From Massospora cicadina (lineage: Eukaryota > Entomophthoromycota > Entomophthoromycetes > Entomophthorales > Entomophthoraceae), in NCBI GenBank assembly GCA_022478985.1, contig JAKSZP010013623.1, positions 1-64,000 of the forward strand: a stretch of 64,000 bases of DNA. The letters are read 5' to 3'. Under the pieces are notes generated by a model. It made no database searches. It was given only the letters and a program-made list of their open reading frames with translations, and had not been told where the DNA came from. Positions 1 through 10,349 of the stretch are shown one piece after another. The translations under genes and the position numbers were made by a program. Each line of letters starts with the position of its first letter. Positions within the stretch are counted from its first letter, which is position 1.

Positions 1-1080
1 CTGGATCCAGTACAGTTGCTAACTCGCTCATCCTCCCAATACTGTGGTACCAGGCCCATGCAATAGCCTTCTCACCTACCTTTATAACCTCAATTCGCGC
101 GCTTATCCAGGGCTGGCTGTGGCCTGGCTCTCACCCTCCTATACGGATGGAAACACTATTTGGCCCACGATCAAGCGGAGGCATGGGACTAATAGATTTT
201 GAGCCATGCCAATCACATCCTAGGTATCTAATTAAGGAAATCCTTGCTCCAGACCTTCTGCAACAACATTGGTCCAGAGCAGCAAGGACTAACTTTGCAC
301 AGGCGCTCAAATTAACCAACCCACATAGTCCACCCAGACTACTTTCATACCTTGCCAAGCACCCTAATGCAACAGGTCCGCATGGAACCTCCTCATTTCA
401 AACATATCCTCTGAACTATCCGCCATATGGGATGGACCATAGAGAACATGGGTACTATACAGGGAAGGGGACGACCCAGCCCCCAATTCAAATTAAGAAA
501 CCCATGTAAAACCACCCCCAGAGGGATATGCTCGCAACAACCCCAAGCATAGCTAGGATAGAATACTAGATATGATGGATATTCCCTATGATTTAACCAC
601 ACAGAAGCAATGTGGAAAATGACTCACCACCCACTCCTACAGCCAAGGATAAGAGCAAACGCCTGGCGCTGTTTGAGAAGGACCTATAGGATGGCGGACC
701 GCTCCAACTCCCTCCACAAAACATGTGCAGTATGTGGAGGGGAGGGATCCCTACATCATCACCTAGAAACATGCCCCCCAACCAAAGCTATATGGCAGGA
801 AGTCGCATTCCTGCTCAAGACTCAAAACGAACAGGAATTCTCGATATCAAAGAGTATCTTTGCGCTCCAGATCGAGTCACCAATCCCATCTACACTCCGC
901 TCCCTAATAATACCCATTGCAATGTAGACAATACACACAATTGCATTAGATGCGTTCAAGGGCAAATTCCCAACCATTCATGGGACTATTAACAGATTCC
1001 ATGTCCACTTACTAGAGCACTTCCAAGCCTGGCTCTATAAATATATGAGACCAAGACAAAAAGCGCTCATATAATCATGG
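1..1080 (+). pseudogene. L1a ORF2 C-terminal part (post-RT region and zinc-binding domain)
   Basis: This is the end of a LINE reverse transcriptase/endonuclease polyprotein that would act in target-primed reverse transcription. The reading frame runs at 147-509 (starting METLFGPRSSGGMGL) and resumes at 610-927. The second part carries a zinc-binding cysteine/histidine cluster (CAVCGG, then HHHLETC) of the kind seen at the C-terminus of many LINE polymerases (zf-RVT). Frame changes between 420 and 600 and stops around 700 and 1000 break it. The same protein is encoded on the minus strand at 20280-21332 in L1b. Confidence 0.8.
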
Positions 1081-1313
1081 TTCCCACTCTGGTTCCTCCA
1101 CACAGACCCTTTCCTTCACACCTGCTCCATAGCAGGGGAAACCCCCTTGGAGTAGTGCACCAACCCCCCCATACCTGGCAGTCTCTCTGGCAACAGGGGT
1201 AACTTGAGTACCCTGGGGTGCCCAATTTTTATATTTCTTATTTATTCTCTTAGTTTCACATATATTCGGTAATGTCTGTCTCCTGGTCAGCTTACCTCAA
1301 TTAAATAAAATAC
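1..1313 (+). mobile_element. L1a: LINE (non-LTR retrotransposon), 3' part
   Basis: This is the 3' portion of a LINE; its 5' part lies beyond the window edge. It matches the reverse complement of 19952-21260 almost base for base (element L1b), with scattered mostly transition differences. Both copies end in the same AT-rich tail reading TTAAATAAAAT, after which their flanks differ, so the 3' end is near 1313. It holds the end of ORF2 and about 230 bases of 3' untranslated sequence. It lies next to decayed chromodomain-gypsy sequence. No target duplication can be checked because the 5' end is missing. Confidence 0.9.
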
Positions 1314-1729
1314 TCTCTGACTATCCTGAACCCTTTATCTCATCTCACTTTTATCATTGAAGTACTATAAATACTTTTAAGTTTTATTTGAATAAATATA
1401 TCTTCTCATATACTTTTAGTCCTATTGTAGGTTTTTCTGCCCGTATGGCCTACTAAACTATCAGGCGCTTTGGGGCCCTGAATCAACATAGGACCAGTTA
1501 GGACATGATCCCCTATATTCTGAAAAACCCAATTAAATGTTTGGACAACTAGATAGGATTAATTAAAGAACTTCTCTGAATCTCAAAGAACGCTGCCTCA
1601 TCTGCATGAAATTAATCTGGACAGGATGGGCAGTAATGGATTCCTACACCCTCTCTAATAGGTGTCAGGGCTCTGTACGGTGATATTGGTAAAACTCATT
1701 GTATGTAGGCTGACTTCATGAAGATTGAC
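1314..1729. other. Unassigned repeat-like DNA between L1a and Gy1 integrase
   Basis: There is no coding region I can support in this stretch. It probably belongs to the decayed gypsy element that follows, because recognisable integrase frames begin near 1730. A weak reading around 1660-1690 may be the zinc-binding end of that integrase. Confidence 0.4.
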
Positions 1730-2823
1730 TTGATAATGGCGGTGGACCAATTAACAGAATACTCCATCTATATCCCTGCCTACAGATAAACACAGCCAAC
1801 GATATGGCCCAGTTGCTCGCGTCCCATGCTTTCACCAGTTTCAGAGTTCCACAAGATTTCATGAGCGACAGAGGGCCTCAATTCACCTTGAAATTTTGGG
1901 ACGCCTTGTGTGTATTGCTAAAAATCAAGCCATACCAGTCATCTGTGTACCACCTACAGTCTAATGGATAACATAAAGGACTAACTCATTCACTAAGTCA
2001 ATATCTCTATTACTACTCTACTGCCTCTCATGACACATGGGCGGATGACCTCTTACTGGCGCCGTTTACATAAAATAATTCCCTATACGCATTAATGGGG
2101 ATGACACCACTGTACGCCAACTTAGGGAACATCCTGGATTTCACCATTGGCCCCAAATATTCTTTAAATTACTTGCCGCAGAATGCTTTACAATTTAATC
2201 CTAAAGATACACCATCAAGTGCAAAAAAGCAGACTAAAGCTGCCAAGGATGACATGCAATTTGGTGATAGGAAACGTCACCTGGCCCTGAACTACCAGGA
2301 CGGTGATCTTGTAATGGTACCTAAAGAGCTCCACCTCAAGGTAACATTCAGGAAGCTGGCATGCAAAAGAGCTGACTCATTCCCTATCAGCAAGGTCCTG
2401 TCCAGTGGGTCCTTACATGTAGAGATTCCCCAATGGAAAATTCGCCCATCATTCCATGCCTCTGCTTTGTCCTCCTTCAAAGGGGAAAATCCTATTGAGG
2501 TTGAACAATTATTGATAGAAGGAGCACTGGAATCCGAGGTGGTAAAGGTCTTAACTCTCAGAAAGTCTGACGAGGAGGTCAATACCTGATGGCCTGGAAA
2601 AGCATATCTGGCGTACAAGGACATTTTGATCCCCGCCAGAGACTGCATCACCTGTTAAGAGCTAATCAAAGGCTTCCACATCCAGAACCGTGACACACTT
2701 GCACCCCCACATACCCATAACCCACGAGCATTGCCGCCATCAAGCTCCCCTCACCACGCAAAAACTATGCACTATCCCTGGCCCTAAGGAGGGAGTAGAC
2801 CCAGTCTTTTATAAATAGGGTAA
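1730..2823 (+). pseudogene. Gy1 integrase with decayed chromodomain (Ty3/gypsy chromovirus)
   Basis: Broken frames give a gypsy integrase core. They include a stretch reading IMAVDQLTEYSIYIPAYR, then FMSDRGPQFTLKFWDAL (second catalytic Asp present). The longest open piece, 2095-2589, covers the integrase C-terminal part, with RPSFHASALSSFKGE matching the usual HPVFHVSLL motif. After a stop near 2589 the frame continues into a region whose Tyr/Trp and ELIKGFH pattern fits a degraded chromodomain; Gy7 has the same tail at 49600-49980. A purine-rich tract at 2813-2823 precedes the presumed LTR. Upstream reverse transcriptase is missing, probably displaced by L1a or outside the window. Confidence 0.75.
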
Positions 2824-3149
2824 TGTAAGGATCCCACTGCAGCCAACAGGCTTGATAGGCATATACGCCCTTCTTAATTGAAGAAATAGAATGCTTCCTG
2901 AGCAATGCTTCTAGAGAAAAAAGTGGACTTGGAGAATTTCCTTGAAAAGCGCTGGGTGGCTGCAAACCCCCAGAAACCACTAGCCCTGACCTCAAGACAG
3001 TAGCTCTGACTCCCCCTCTTTATCACATAATCCGCTGAAATGTAATTCAAAAAATTGTGGACATATGCTAAGAAATAAGCATCCATTACACCATAATATG
3101 ATTTTCACACAAAAGGGGAAAGATCACCACGCCTAGTTGAAGAAACCCC
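2824..3149 (+). repeat. Gy1 3' LTR, left fragment (presumed)
   Basis: It starts with TGTAAGG directly after a purine-rich tract at the end of the integrase frame, as an LTR should, and stops where Gy2 begins. No partner LTR exists in the window, so the assignment rests on position only. The remainder would lie after 17516 if Gy2 inserted here, but I could not show that. Confidence 0.4.
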
Positions 3150-3343
3150 TATTTGGAATTTGCCCAGTTTTCCAGCTTCCTAGGTTATAGAATCTGCTGG
3201 TCCGCTAGGGGATAAGTCCCACTAGTGAATGATTTTGATATTGGATGATTTTTATATCAGTTTAATAAAGCCAGAAGTTTTTTTGGGTAATTCTTCAAGT
3301 TTGGATCCACTAAGGTCAATCCGCATAAATGCCTAATATCCCA
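3150..3343 (+). repeat. Gy2 5' LTR, first part
   Basis: It aligns with the first 200 bp of the intact Gy2 3' LTR at 16455. Shared blocks include TTTGCCCA, TTCCAGCTTCC and GAATCTGCTGGTC. The alignment stops at the Gy3 insertion point and resumes at 9424. Confidence 0.85.
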
Positions 3344-3921
3344 TGTCGTGATTCTGATATGACTAGACAATAAGCTCTAATTAGTTACAGTGGAATGGGT
3401 GAGAATTTTCTGAACCAAGTAGTGTACAATATTGATTAGATTGACTAACATAAGGCGATAGGAGATATTGATCTTTGAATGAATAATTAGTGGATCGCCT
3501 TCAAATCAGGCAATGAGGCGATATCAATGTATGACAAATAATTGGTAGATCGTCTCAAACTAAAGAGATTGGGAATTTAATCAATAATAGACTCTGCCAA
3601 AACTAATGGGAATATGGCAGAAAAAAACTAGTCTAGGCCAAAGGGTGGTATCAACCAGAGTCAATAATATATAAGCGAGATGAGAAGATTTAAACAAGAG
3701 GATTGTTGATAGGAAAGAGAGAGTGGAACAGGGAGGATCCGCTGGAAATATTAAACTAAAATAAAGAAGTGTTGTTGGGGGAATCTCTCCATACTCTATT
3801 AGGTTTATTACACTGTTTCAAGGACAACAAAACTTCATATTGTCAGTCCTATTGCTCATAGGGTTTGACCCAGTGTGAATCCCTTTGGCGTATTTCCTAT
3901 ATACCGCCTAAAATTATAACA
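3344..3921 (+). repeat. Gy3 5' LTR
   Basis: 578 bp, beginning TGTCGTGATT and ending TATAACA. It pairs with 8845-9418 over its whole length; well-kept blocks include GTGGTATCAACCAGAGTC and GGGAGGATCCGCTGG. A candidate promoter lies around AATATATAAGCGAGATGAGA (3667-3686), which is kept in both LTRs. Confidence 0.9.
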
Positions 3922-3922
3922 A

Positions 3923-3938
3923 TGGTGCTCACTACAGG
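3923..3938 (+). promoter_or_regulatory. Gy3 primer-binding site
   Basis: TGGTGCTCACTACAGG lies one base after the LTR, where gypsy elements carry the tRNA-complementary primer site. The implied tRNA 3' end has acceptor strand AGTGAGC and discriminator A before CCA. The same 16-mer, exact or nearly so, follows the 5' LTRs of Gy2, Gy4 and Gy6. I cannot name the tRNA from memory. Confidence 0.8.
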
Positions 3939-3990
3939 TGGCCCATTGATCAATACCAAAAATTAAAAATAAATAAGTAAACTTCAGGCT

Positions 3991-5390
3991 TTGGGTATGT
4001 CACATATGGCCTGCACTGATGAAAAATACTTCCAACACACTGTGCTAACCAAATATGCGGAAATTAAACTTACCTTGGACGCTGTGCTCAAAAGGCAGGA
4101 TGAGCTTCTAAAGGAGATTTATATTGATAAGTTGCCTCTGTTTGATCGTGATGGGAATATTCATGGGTTCTTTAAACAATTGAGTCTGCGGTGTAAGGAG
4201 CCTCAGATCAGCGTAGAATTGAAACTGTTAATATCACCTTGGATGTTGGAAGTGTTGACCAAGTCACCTGCTATCTTACAAGCGTATCCATTACATACCA
4301 AGAATTGAAGGATACTGTGCTGCAGTTGTTTGGAGGAACCTCAAAGATGTCACAGTGGAAGGCTGAGTCCTTGGCCATCAGGTCTCAGCATAATGAGACC
4401 CTTCACTGCATTCAGTGATCAATTTATAGCATAAGCCCATGTGTGAATTGGGGCAGGAACTTTATCCAAATTTGATGTGTGCATTGCAATGACCTCCACA
4501 GTGAAATCATACCTTGAGCTTTACGTCATGACTCCATTTTTGATGAATGAAGTACCCCTGCTCAAAATTGTCCAAAATCTGTCATTTATCTTCTACCTTT
4601 ACTCCTCCCAAAACAGATCGTAAACCTACAGCAGCCATTGATGCACCTTCTTATTTTGAAAAATTATCCCACTCTGTTCAAAGTCCACCTAGTAGCCCCT
4701 GGCCTTATTATAATTATGTGCCTCGTCCTTGCTGAGTTAAAAAGCAGTTCAACTATCAGACTGGGCCTGTTTATGCCAAACACCCACAGTCCAAATTTCC
4801 GCTTGGACAATCTTATGGTAAATAATGAAGTAGGTCCTATGGGGTAAATTATTTTGAATGCGGTTGCCCTGGGAATCTGGAATGGAGTCGCCCCAATTTT
4901 TGGGTACACTATGTAAAGCAGGACCAGTATTATCAGGGAAAAGTCAGAGCAAAGTAGAGACAGTACTCTCTACATCTTCTATCCTAACACCACACGTCCC
5001 ACCTGAACCTTTAACTTATGTTCAGCGAAAGTCCCTCAGTATGATGATGCAACCTATATTATCAGCCAGTTGTAGGTGTTTGTATTGACACAAGCGCCAG
5101 CTAAGGACATGGTGACAGAAGGACCTTGGGAATAACTGAAGCCTTACGCCTGTCAAATGCTTAACCAAATTTCTACAGATGGCTGGATCCATCCTCTGAT
5201 GCGCCTTCCTGAAGGGAGTAAACGTCGCCCTCCCTGTGGATGCTATTGTTAAAGCATACTATAAGGTCATTGAGGGTATTATGAGCTTTCTTGGAAAAAG
5301 AGATCCTTTAAATGTCCATATACTAAACAGTCAAAATTTTTCTTACTCTGAGTGTGCATAATATGACATTGATGTAGCAAAAACCTGAGT
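3991..5390 (+). pseudogene. Gy3 gag remnant
   Basis: The best open piece, 3991-4308, starts MGMSHMACTDEKYF and includes a helical, charged stretch (LDAVLKRQDELLKEIY). Further broken frames follow to the protease. Position between the primer-binding site and the protease identifies it as gag, the structural protein of the retrotransposon particle. No clear zinc knuckle is left; a region near 4855-4900 may be its relic. Many stops are present. Confidence 0.6.
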
Positions 5391-5640
5391 CTGCGCTATA
5401 ATAGATTCGGGTGCTTTAGTTAGCATAGTGTACACTAAGTTAGTGGCAAAGTTGACGTTAAAACCTAATGTGGAACATCGAATGGTGTATGGGACCGCTG
5501 AAGCAGAAAACGCGGTCTCTGAGGGAGCGTACAGTGTGCTACCTTTGTGGTTTGGGTCAATTTTTGTGGTAGCCATGGCAATAGTGCTGCCAGATGATAA
5601 TTATGACATGTTAATTGGAACCACTTTTATGTGACACTTT
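5391..5640 (+). pseudogene. Gy3 retropepsin-type protease
   Basis: An aspartic protease domain of the pol polyprotein. The active-site triad reads IDSGALVSIVY (DSG, kept) just before an open frame at 5428-5634. The domain ends with DNYDMLIGTTFM, matching the usual YDLLLGTDFL motif at the end of gypsy proteases. One stop follows immediately. Confidence 0.75.
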
Positions 5641-6329
5641 GATGCTGTTGTTGACATAACAGAGTAGATCTTTGAAATTTTGGGGCAGCGGATCCCAATT
5701 TATTTTACCTCCAGCGGAGTACAAAAGGACCCTGTGCATATGGGCCAAGTTAACCTTTCCTATAGTGATGGAGCAATTCCGGTTCACTACCAAATACTCA
5801 AGAAGAAGGCCTGGGCCCTGTTTCAGCAGATATATGGTATACAAGGGCTGCCTCTTAGAGCCTCTGGGGCTGAATCCATCCCCTTAGACACCAAGTAATA
5901 GTAAGCACCGAGTTAGAGGTGGAAGTACCAGCCAAACTCCATGGAGAGGTCGATGGACCCTATCAGCAATTGTGGTTTGAGCCTCATGTGGCTCCAGGCA
6001 TTAAACTCCTGGGACATGAGGAGATAAAGGTTTTACTAGTAAACTTGCAAAAAGAACCACTATAGATCCGTCAACATAAAATAGTGGCGTATTTACAATT
6101 GACCCCTTTTAGGAGGTCCTTCAGGCTCATGAGTTTGGGTTGCTGATTAAATTTGGTCTACCCATCAAACCACAGCCTGGCGTAATGACTGTGGTACCAC
6201 GCAATGAACTAATGGGTTTATTGGAAGCACAGAAGAATCGAGTGATAGCTTTATTTCAAAATTACAAGGAGATTTTCACTGCTGACAATTATGACTTAGG
6301 ATGCGCTCTGGGGTGGTTCATTAAGTGAC

Positions 6330-7010
6330 ACTGGGGATTAACCTCCCATCAGGCCTTGAAATCCGCTGGTCTAGGGCAGCTGAGGAAGTTGTCACTGAGG
6401 AAATAAAAACGCTACTGGAGCAAGGGATGCTTAAACCTTTGAAGAGTCCATGGGCTTCACCCATACTAATTGTAAAAAAGAAGGATGGTACAACTGGGTG
6501 GTAATAGACTAGCAGAAGCTCAACAGTATCACCAATAAGTACCAAATCCCTTGGCACAGATTGACAATGCTCTGGATCTGTTAGGCGGAGCTCGTTAATT
6601 CTTGGCAATGGATTTGATATCAGGCTGCTAACAAATTAAGTTTCACGTGGGGGAACAGAGAAATGCACCATTATCACGTCAAAAAGGGCTTTTCACCCGA
6701 CCCATATTCCACAAGGGCTCTGTGACACCCTGTCCATGTTCCAACTGTACATGGATACCATCCTTGGTGACTTGACGCTGGCATGCGTTCTTGTATACCT
6801 CAACAATCTCAATGTTTTTCGCATATGTTTTCTGAGCACCTTACCCATCTGAAGGAGGTATTCCGCTGGCTTGCCAAGGCCTATATCAAGATTAAGCCCC
6901 ACAAATGTTACTTCTTCAAGGACCAATTGAAGTACCTTGGATTTGTGGTAGACGCAAAGGGGCTGAAACCTCAACTGGCCAAGGTGGAAGCTATTTGAAA
7001 AATGACTCAA
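6330..7010 (+). pseudogene. Gy3 reverse transcriptase, catalytic motif YLNN
   Basis: The RT domain starts with a stretch containing RWSRAAEEVVTEEI, then PWASPILIVKKKDGT, and ends with YLGFVVDAKGLKPQL. The catalytic box at 6796-6807 reads YLNN where active enzymes have Y-x-D-D; the codons are CTC AAC AAT, explained by two CpG to CpA changes. Frameshifts lie near 6490 and 6830. The domain cannot be active. Confidence 0.85.
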
Positions 7011-7039
7011 CTGACATGTAAGCGGGACATACAAGTATT

Positions 7040-7600
7040 CTTGGGGATGGTCAACTACTATTAATGCTTTATCCCCAACTTCAGTTGTATTGATGGACCA
7101 CTATTTGAGTGTTAAAATTATATCCATGTTCAAATGGACGGAACACCATCAAAACTCATTTGATACCTTTCATATGGCGTTAATCAATGCGCCAGTGCTA
7201 TGATACCCAAATTTTGATAGGAAATCTAATGTACAGATGGATGCGTCCCTTTCCGCTGTTGATGGAGTTATCTCTCAAAGATATAATAAGGGAGTGGAGC
7301 ATCTGGTTGCATAATACAGTCATAGCTTTAACTGCCATGAATGCAATTACACTGTGACTGAGCAGATTTCTTAGTGGTAATCTGCGCATACAAGCAATTC
7401 AGGGTATATCTTCATGGAGTAAGGTTAATAGTCATAAAAGACCACACTTCGTTATGCTGACTGCAGAATCTCAGGGAGCATGAAGGGTGTCTTACCCGAC
7501 GGGCTCTCAAACCTCAGGCTTACAATTTCAAAATTCTTCACCAACCTGGAGCAAAACACCAAAATGTTGATTGCTTATCAAGATTGTCAACCGTTGCTGT
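7040..7600 (+). pseudogene. Gy3 RNase H remnant
   Basis: The segment sits between RT and integrase and degrades into many short frames. A recognisable end piece near 7540-7590 contains HQNVDCLSRLS, the usual last motif of gypsy RNase H. Stops and indels are frequent, so little else is legible. Confidence 0.55.
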
Positions 7601-7779
7601 TTCAGCGGATCTCAGTTACATAATTTATGATAAAATACTTAGCAGTAAATATGATGATGAATCTCCTCAAGTCATCAAGGTATTAGAAGGAATAAGGGCT
7701 AATACGTTTCTGAAGAATGGCAAATTGTACAAGCAGATAGGGGACACTACGGTGAATATCCTAAGGCCTTCCTCCTAAC

Positions 7780-8761
7780 AAAATATTACTATGAGAGCAT
7801 ACTTAGCATTTGGACATGTTGGAGTAAATAAGACCCTGGAATTGTTGTGACCTTGGTACTATTGGGAGATTATTATCTTTGATGTGCTTGAAACCATTTC
7901 CTGCTGCCACCTGTGCCAAGTGGAAAACCCTTTCCATCAAAAGACTTCATACTGGTTAGTGAAACCATATTTTGCTTGGCATACGGTTTCCCTTGATGTT
8001 GTTGGCAGAGGGCCAACAGGAGCTAACCGGTCTAAATACATTCTGGTTGCAATTGACCACTTGACCAGATGGGTAGAAGCACGGGTGATCAAGGACTTGG
8101 GGCAGTCACAGTGGCCAAGCTCATCATGGAATGCATTATTCAGCGACATGGCTACCCTCAGTTCATCCTTACCAACTATGGAACTAACATCACTTCCCAC
8201 ATCCATCCCAAGCTAAACGAGCTGATGGCCATCCGTGGGGTTTTGACAACCATGTATCACCCAGAATCCAATGAAATGGTTGAGCGAGTTAATGAGATCT
8301 TGGTGAACATACTCTGCAAAATGGTAGCAGATTAACCTTCAGATTGGAGTTCCCTCCTTTTCACCGCCGTCTTTGCTTACAATATTAGCTCATATTCTTC
8401 CACATGGAAGAATCCTTTCCAGCTACTATATGGATGACACCCAGTTCTTCTGGCACTGTTCTATGCCTCCATGGAAGATACCAGAGGAATAGACACATAA
8501 TGCTACTTGACCGATCTAACAAATACACTGATTAAGCTGCAAACTGAAGCATACTCGTTAAGTTTAGCTAAAAAGGTAAAGAATAAGGCTGTCAATCATG
8601 CACAGTTTATCGGGCTAGCTCAGTTGAAAGATGGGGACATAGTTCTATTCCGTGACCTTCAAGGGTTTGTCCAGAAGCACAATTTGGCCAACATCTGGAT
8701 TAGTCCATTCAAAATAATTGAGAAAACCGGTGTGGATGCTTATACTATCAAGGACCCTTGA
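7780..8761 (+). pseudogene. Gy3 integrase
   Basis: The zinc-binding HHCC region is partly readable (FGHVGVNKT, later CCHLCQ). The catalytic core gives VSLDVVG (first Asp kept) and YILVAIDHLTRWVEA. The second site reads TNYGTN where families usually have SDNGTN, so the second Asp is lost. The third site, SNEMVERVNEIL, keeps the Glu. The open piece 8507-8761 is the C-terminal DNA-binding part, ending at the polypurine tract region. A frameshift lies near 8090. Confidence 0.85.
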
Positions 8762-8834
8762 GCAGTCAGATTATTTACCAAGTGCATGCAATATTCTTTC
8801 AGCATATAAACAATAGGAGATTTATTGTCCAGTC

Positions 8835-8844
8835 AAGGGGGTAA
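8835..8844 (+). other. Gy3 polypurine tract
   Basis: AAGGGGGTAA directly before the 3' LTR is the plus-strand priming tract. Gy6 has AAAGGGGTAA in the same place. Confidence 0.7.
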
Positions 8845-9418
8845 TATTGTGATTATGATATGACTGGATGATAAGTCCTAAGTAGTTATAGCGGAATGGG
8901 TGAGAATTGGAAGAAACAAGTAGTGTACAATATAGATGAAATCTCCTGTCATAAGGCAATAGGCAATACTGAGCATTGCATATATACATATAGTGGATCG
9001 CCTTTAAACCAGGCAATGAATTGATGTCAATGTATGACAAATGATTGGTAGATTTTCTCAAACTAAGGCAATCAGTAATTAAAGATTATTAGACTTTTCC
9101 AAAACTAATGGGAATATGGTGGTTTCAAATATTCTAAACTAAAGCGTGGTATCAACCAGAGTCAATAATATATAAGCGAGATGAGACTATAAAACGAGAG
9201 GATTTTTGATAAGAAAAAGAGAGCAGAACAGGGAGGATCCGCTGGAAATAAGAAAATAAAATAAAGAAGCGTTGTTGGGCAATTGCTCCATTTTTATTAG
9301 GTTTATTACGTTGTTTCAAGGACAACATTCTCATATTGTCAGTCCTTTTGCTCAGTGGGTTTGACCCAGTGTGAATCCCCTTCAATGTATCACCTATATA
9401 CCGCTGAAAGTTATAACA
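8845..9418 (+). repeat. Gy3 3' LTR
   Basis: 574 bp, partner of 3344-3921. Its first bases are TATTGTGATT instead of TGTCGTGATT, consistent with G to A and CpG to TpG changes at the terminus. It ends TATAACA. Confidence 0.9.
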
Positions 9419-9423
9419 TCCTA

Positions 9424-10290
9424 TCATGCAGAGTTGCTGATAAAGACAATTCATCTGATAAGTAATCATTAATTAAATAATAGATGTGCCAATTGGGATC
9501 AGTCATGTTTTATCAATGGCCAATTGGAAATTTATTTAGCATGCTGTTAGTCAGGTGATGCTGCATCCAATTATAAACTCAAATAGTTAGTTTTCAACCT
9601 GCCATAAAGGGGTAAAGAGTCCCAGTACCTAAGTAGGTCGCTAGCCAAATGTGGTTGGTTCAATGTGATTGATCTAAAACGTTAGGGACACGCTCTTGAT
9701 CTTACCGTTTTAATTTTCTGGGATGTCTGACGGAGGAATCCTTATCCCAATGAAGAATATCATTGGAAAGCCCTCAAAAAGAAATTCAATGGCAACGGCT
9801 GTCATTTCTTTTATTGAGGCGCAAACAGAGGAGTTGGGCACTAATTCCTCAATAAATTCCCTAGTTTTTAAAACAATAAATAAGATATTTATAGTTCTAT
9901 TCATCTTTAGCTTATTATTTTTTTAATACATTGATTGTTTATTTTTTTGTGTGATAAAGAGTAAGGATCAGAATTCCCATGAAAATAAAGCTGATTTCCG
10001 CAGAATCAGCGTGATGGAAACCAAGGCCAAGAACTTCTGAATCTAGAGGTAGTTTAAATTATGACAAAAGAGAGAAGAAGTTCTTACTTTTAAGTATAAG
10101 TTAGCATCAAGTGTAGAATTTAAGTTTTAGCGTTAGACCACCTATCAACATGGTTTATCTATATCAGCTATGGATAATAGTCTCTATAATATTATTCAAT
10201 ATATCCATCAACACAGATAGTGCACATAATAGAAGAACCTGTGCAGTTAATCTCTGAGAGCTAGTATCAGTGGAACCTCAGATTTCAACA
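9424..10290 (+). repeat. Gy2 5' LTR, second part
   Basis: It continues the LTR begun at 3150 and aligns with 16660-17516. Shared blocks include AAATGTGGTTGGTTCA and AGGCCAAGAACTTCTGAATC. It ends CAACA two bases before the primer-binding site. The short open frame at 9723-9926 is an LTR reading, not a gene. Confidence 0.88.
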
Positions 10291-10292
10291 AT

Positions 10293-10308
10293 TGGTGCTC
10301 ACTAGAGG
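10293..10308 (+). promoter_or_regulatory. Gy2 primer-binding site
   Basis: TGGTGCTCACTAGAGG, two bases after the LTR; it differs at one position from the site of Gy3 and Gy4. Confidence 0.78.
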
Positions 10309-10349
10309 TGGTAGTTGAAAAAGTTAAAACAGTTATAGTAAACCTCATC

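Larger units (their letters stand above)
3344..9418 (+). mobile_element. Gy3: Ty3/gypsy LTR retrotransposon nested in Gy2 5' LTR
   Basis: A complete 6.1-kb gypsy element lies between LTRs at 3344-3921 and 8845-9418. It is flanked by TCCCA (3339-3343) and TCCTA (9419-9423), a 5-bp target duplication with one transition. The interrupted Gy2 LTR sequence continues on both sides, and the uninterrupted version is present at 16640-16670. Internal order is primer-binding site, gag, protease, RT, RNase H, integrase, polypurine tract. The LTRs differ visibly (roughly one position in five by eye), so the insertion is old, and Gy2 must be older still. Confidence 0.92.

Noticed and set aside
3145..3149. 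Target duplication for Gy2 (ACCCC versus CCTCC).
   Set aside because: Only three of five positions agree, which is not enough to claim it.
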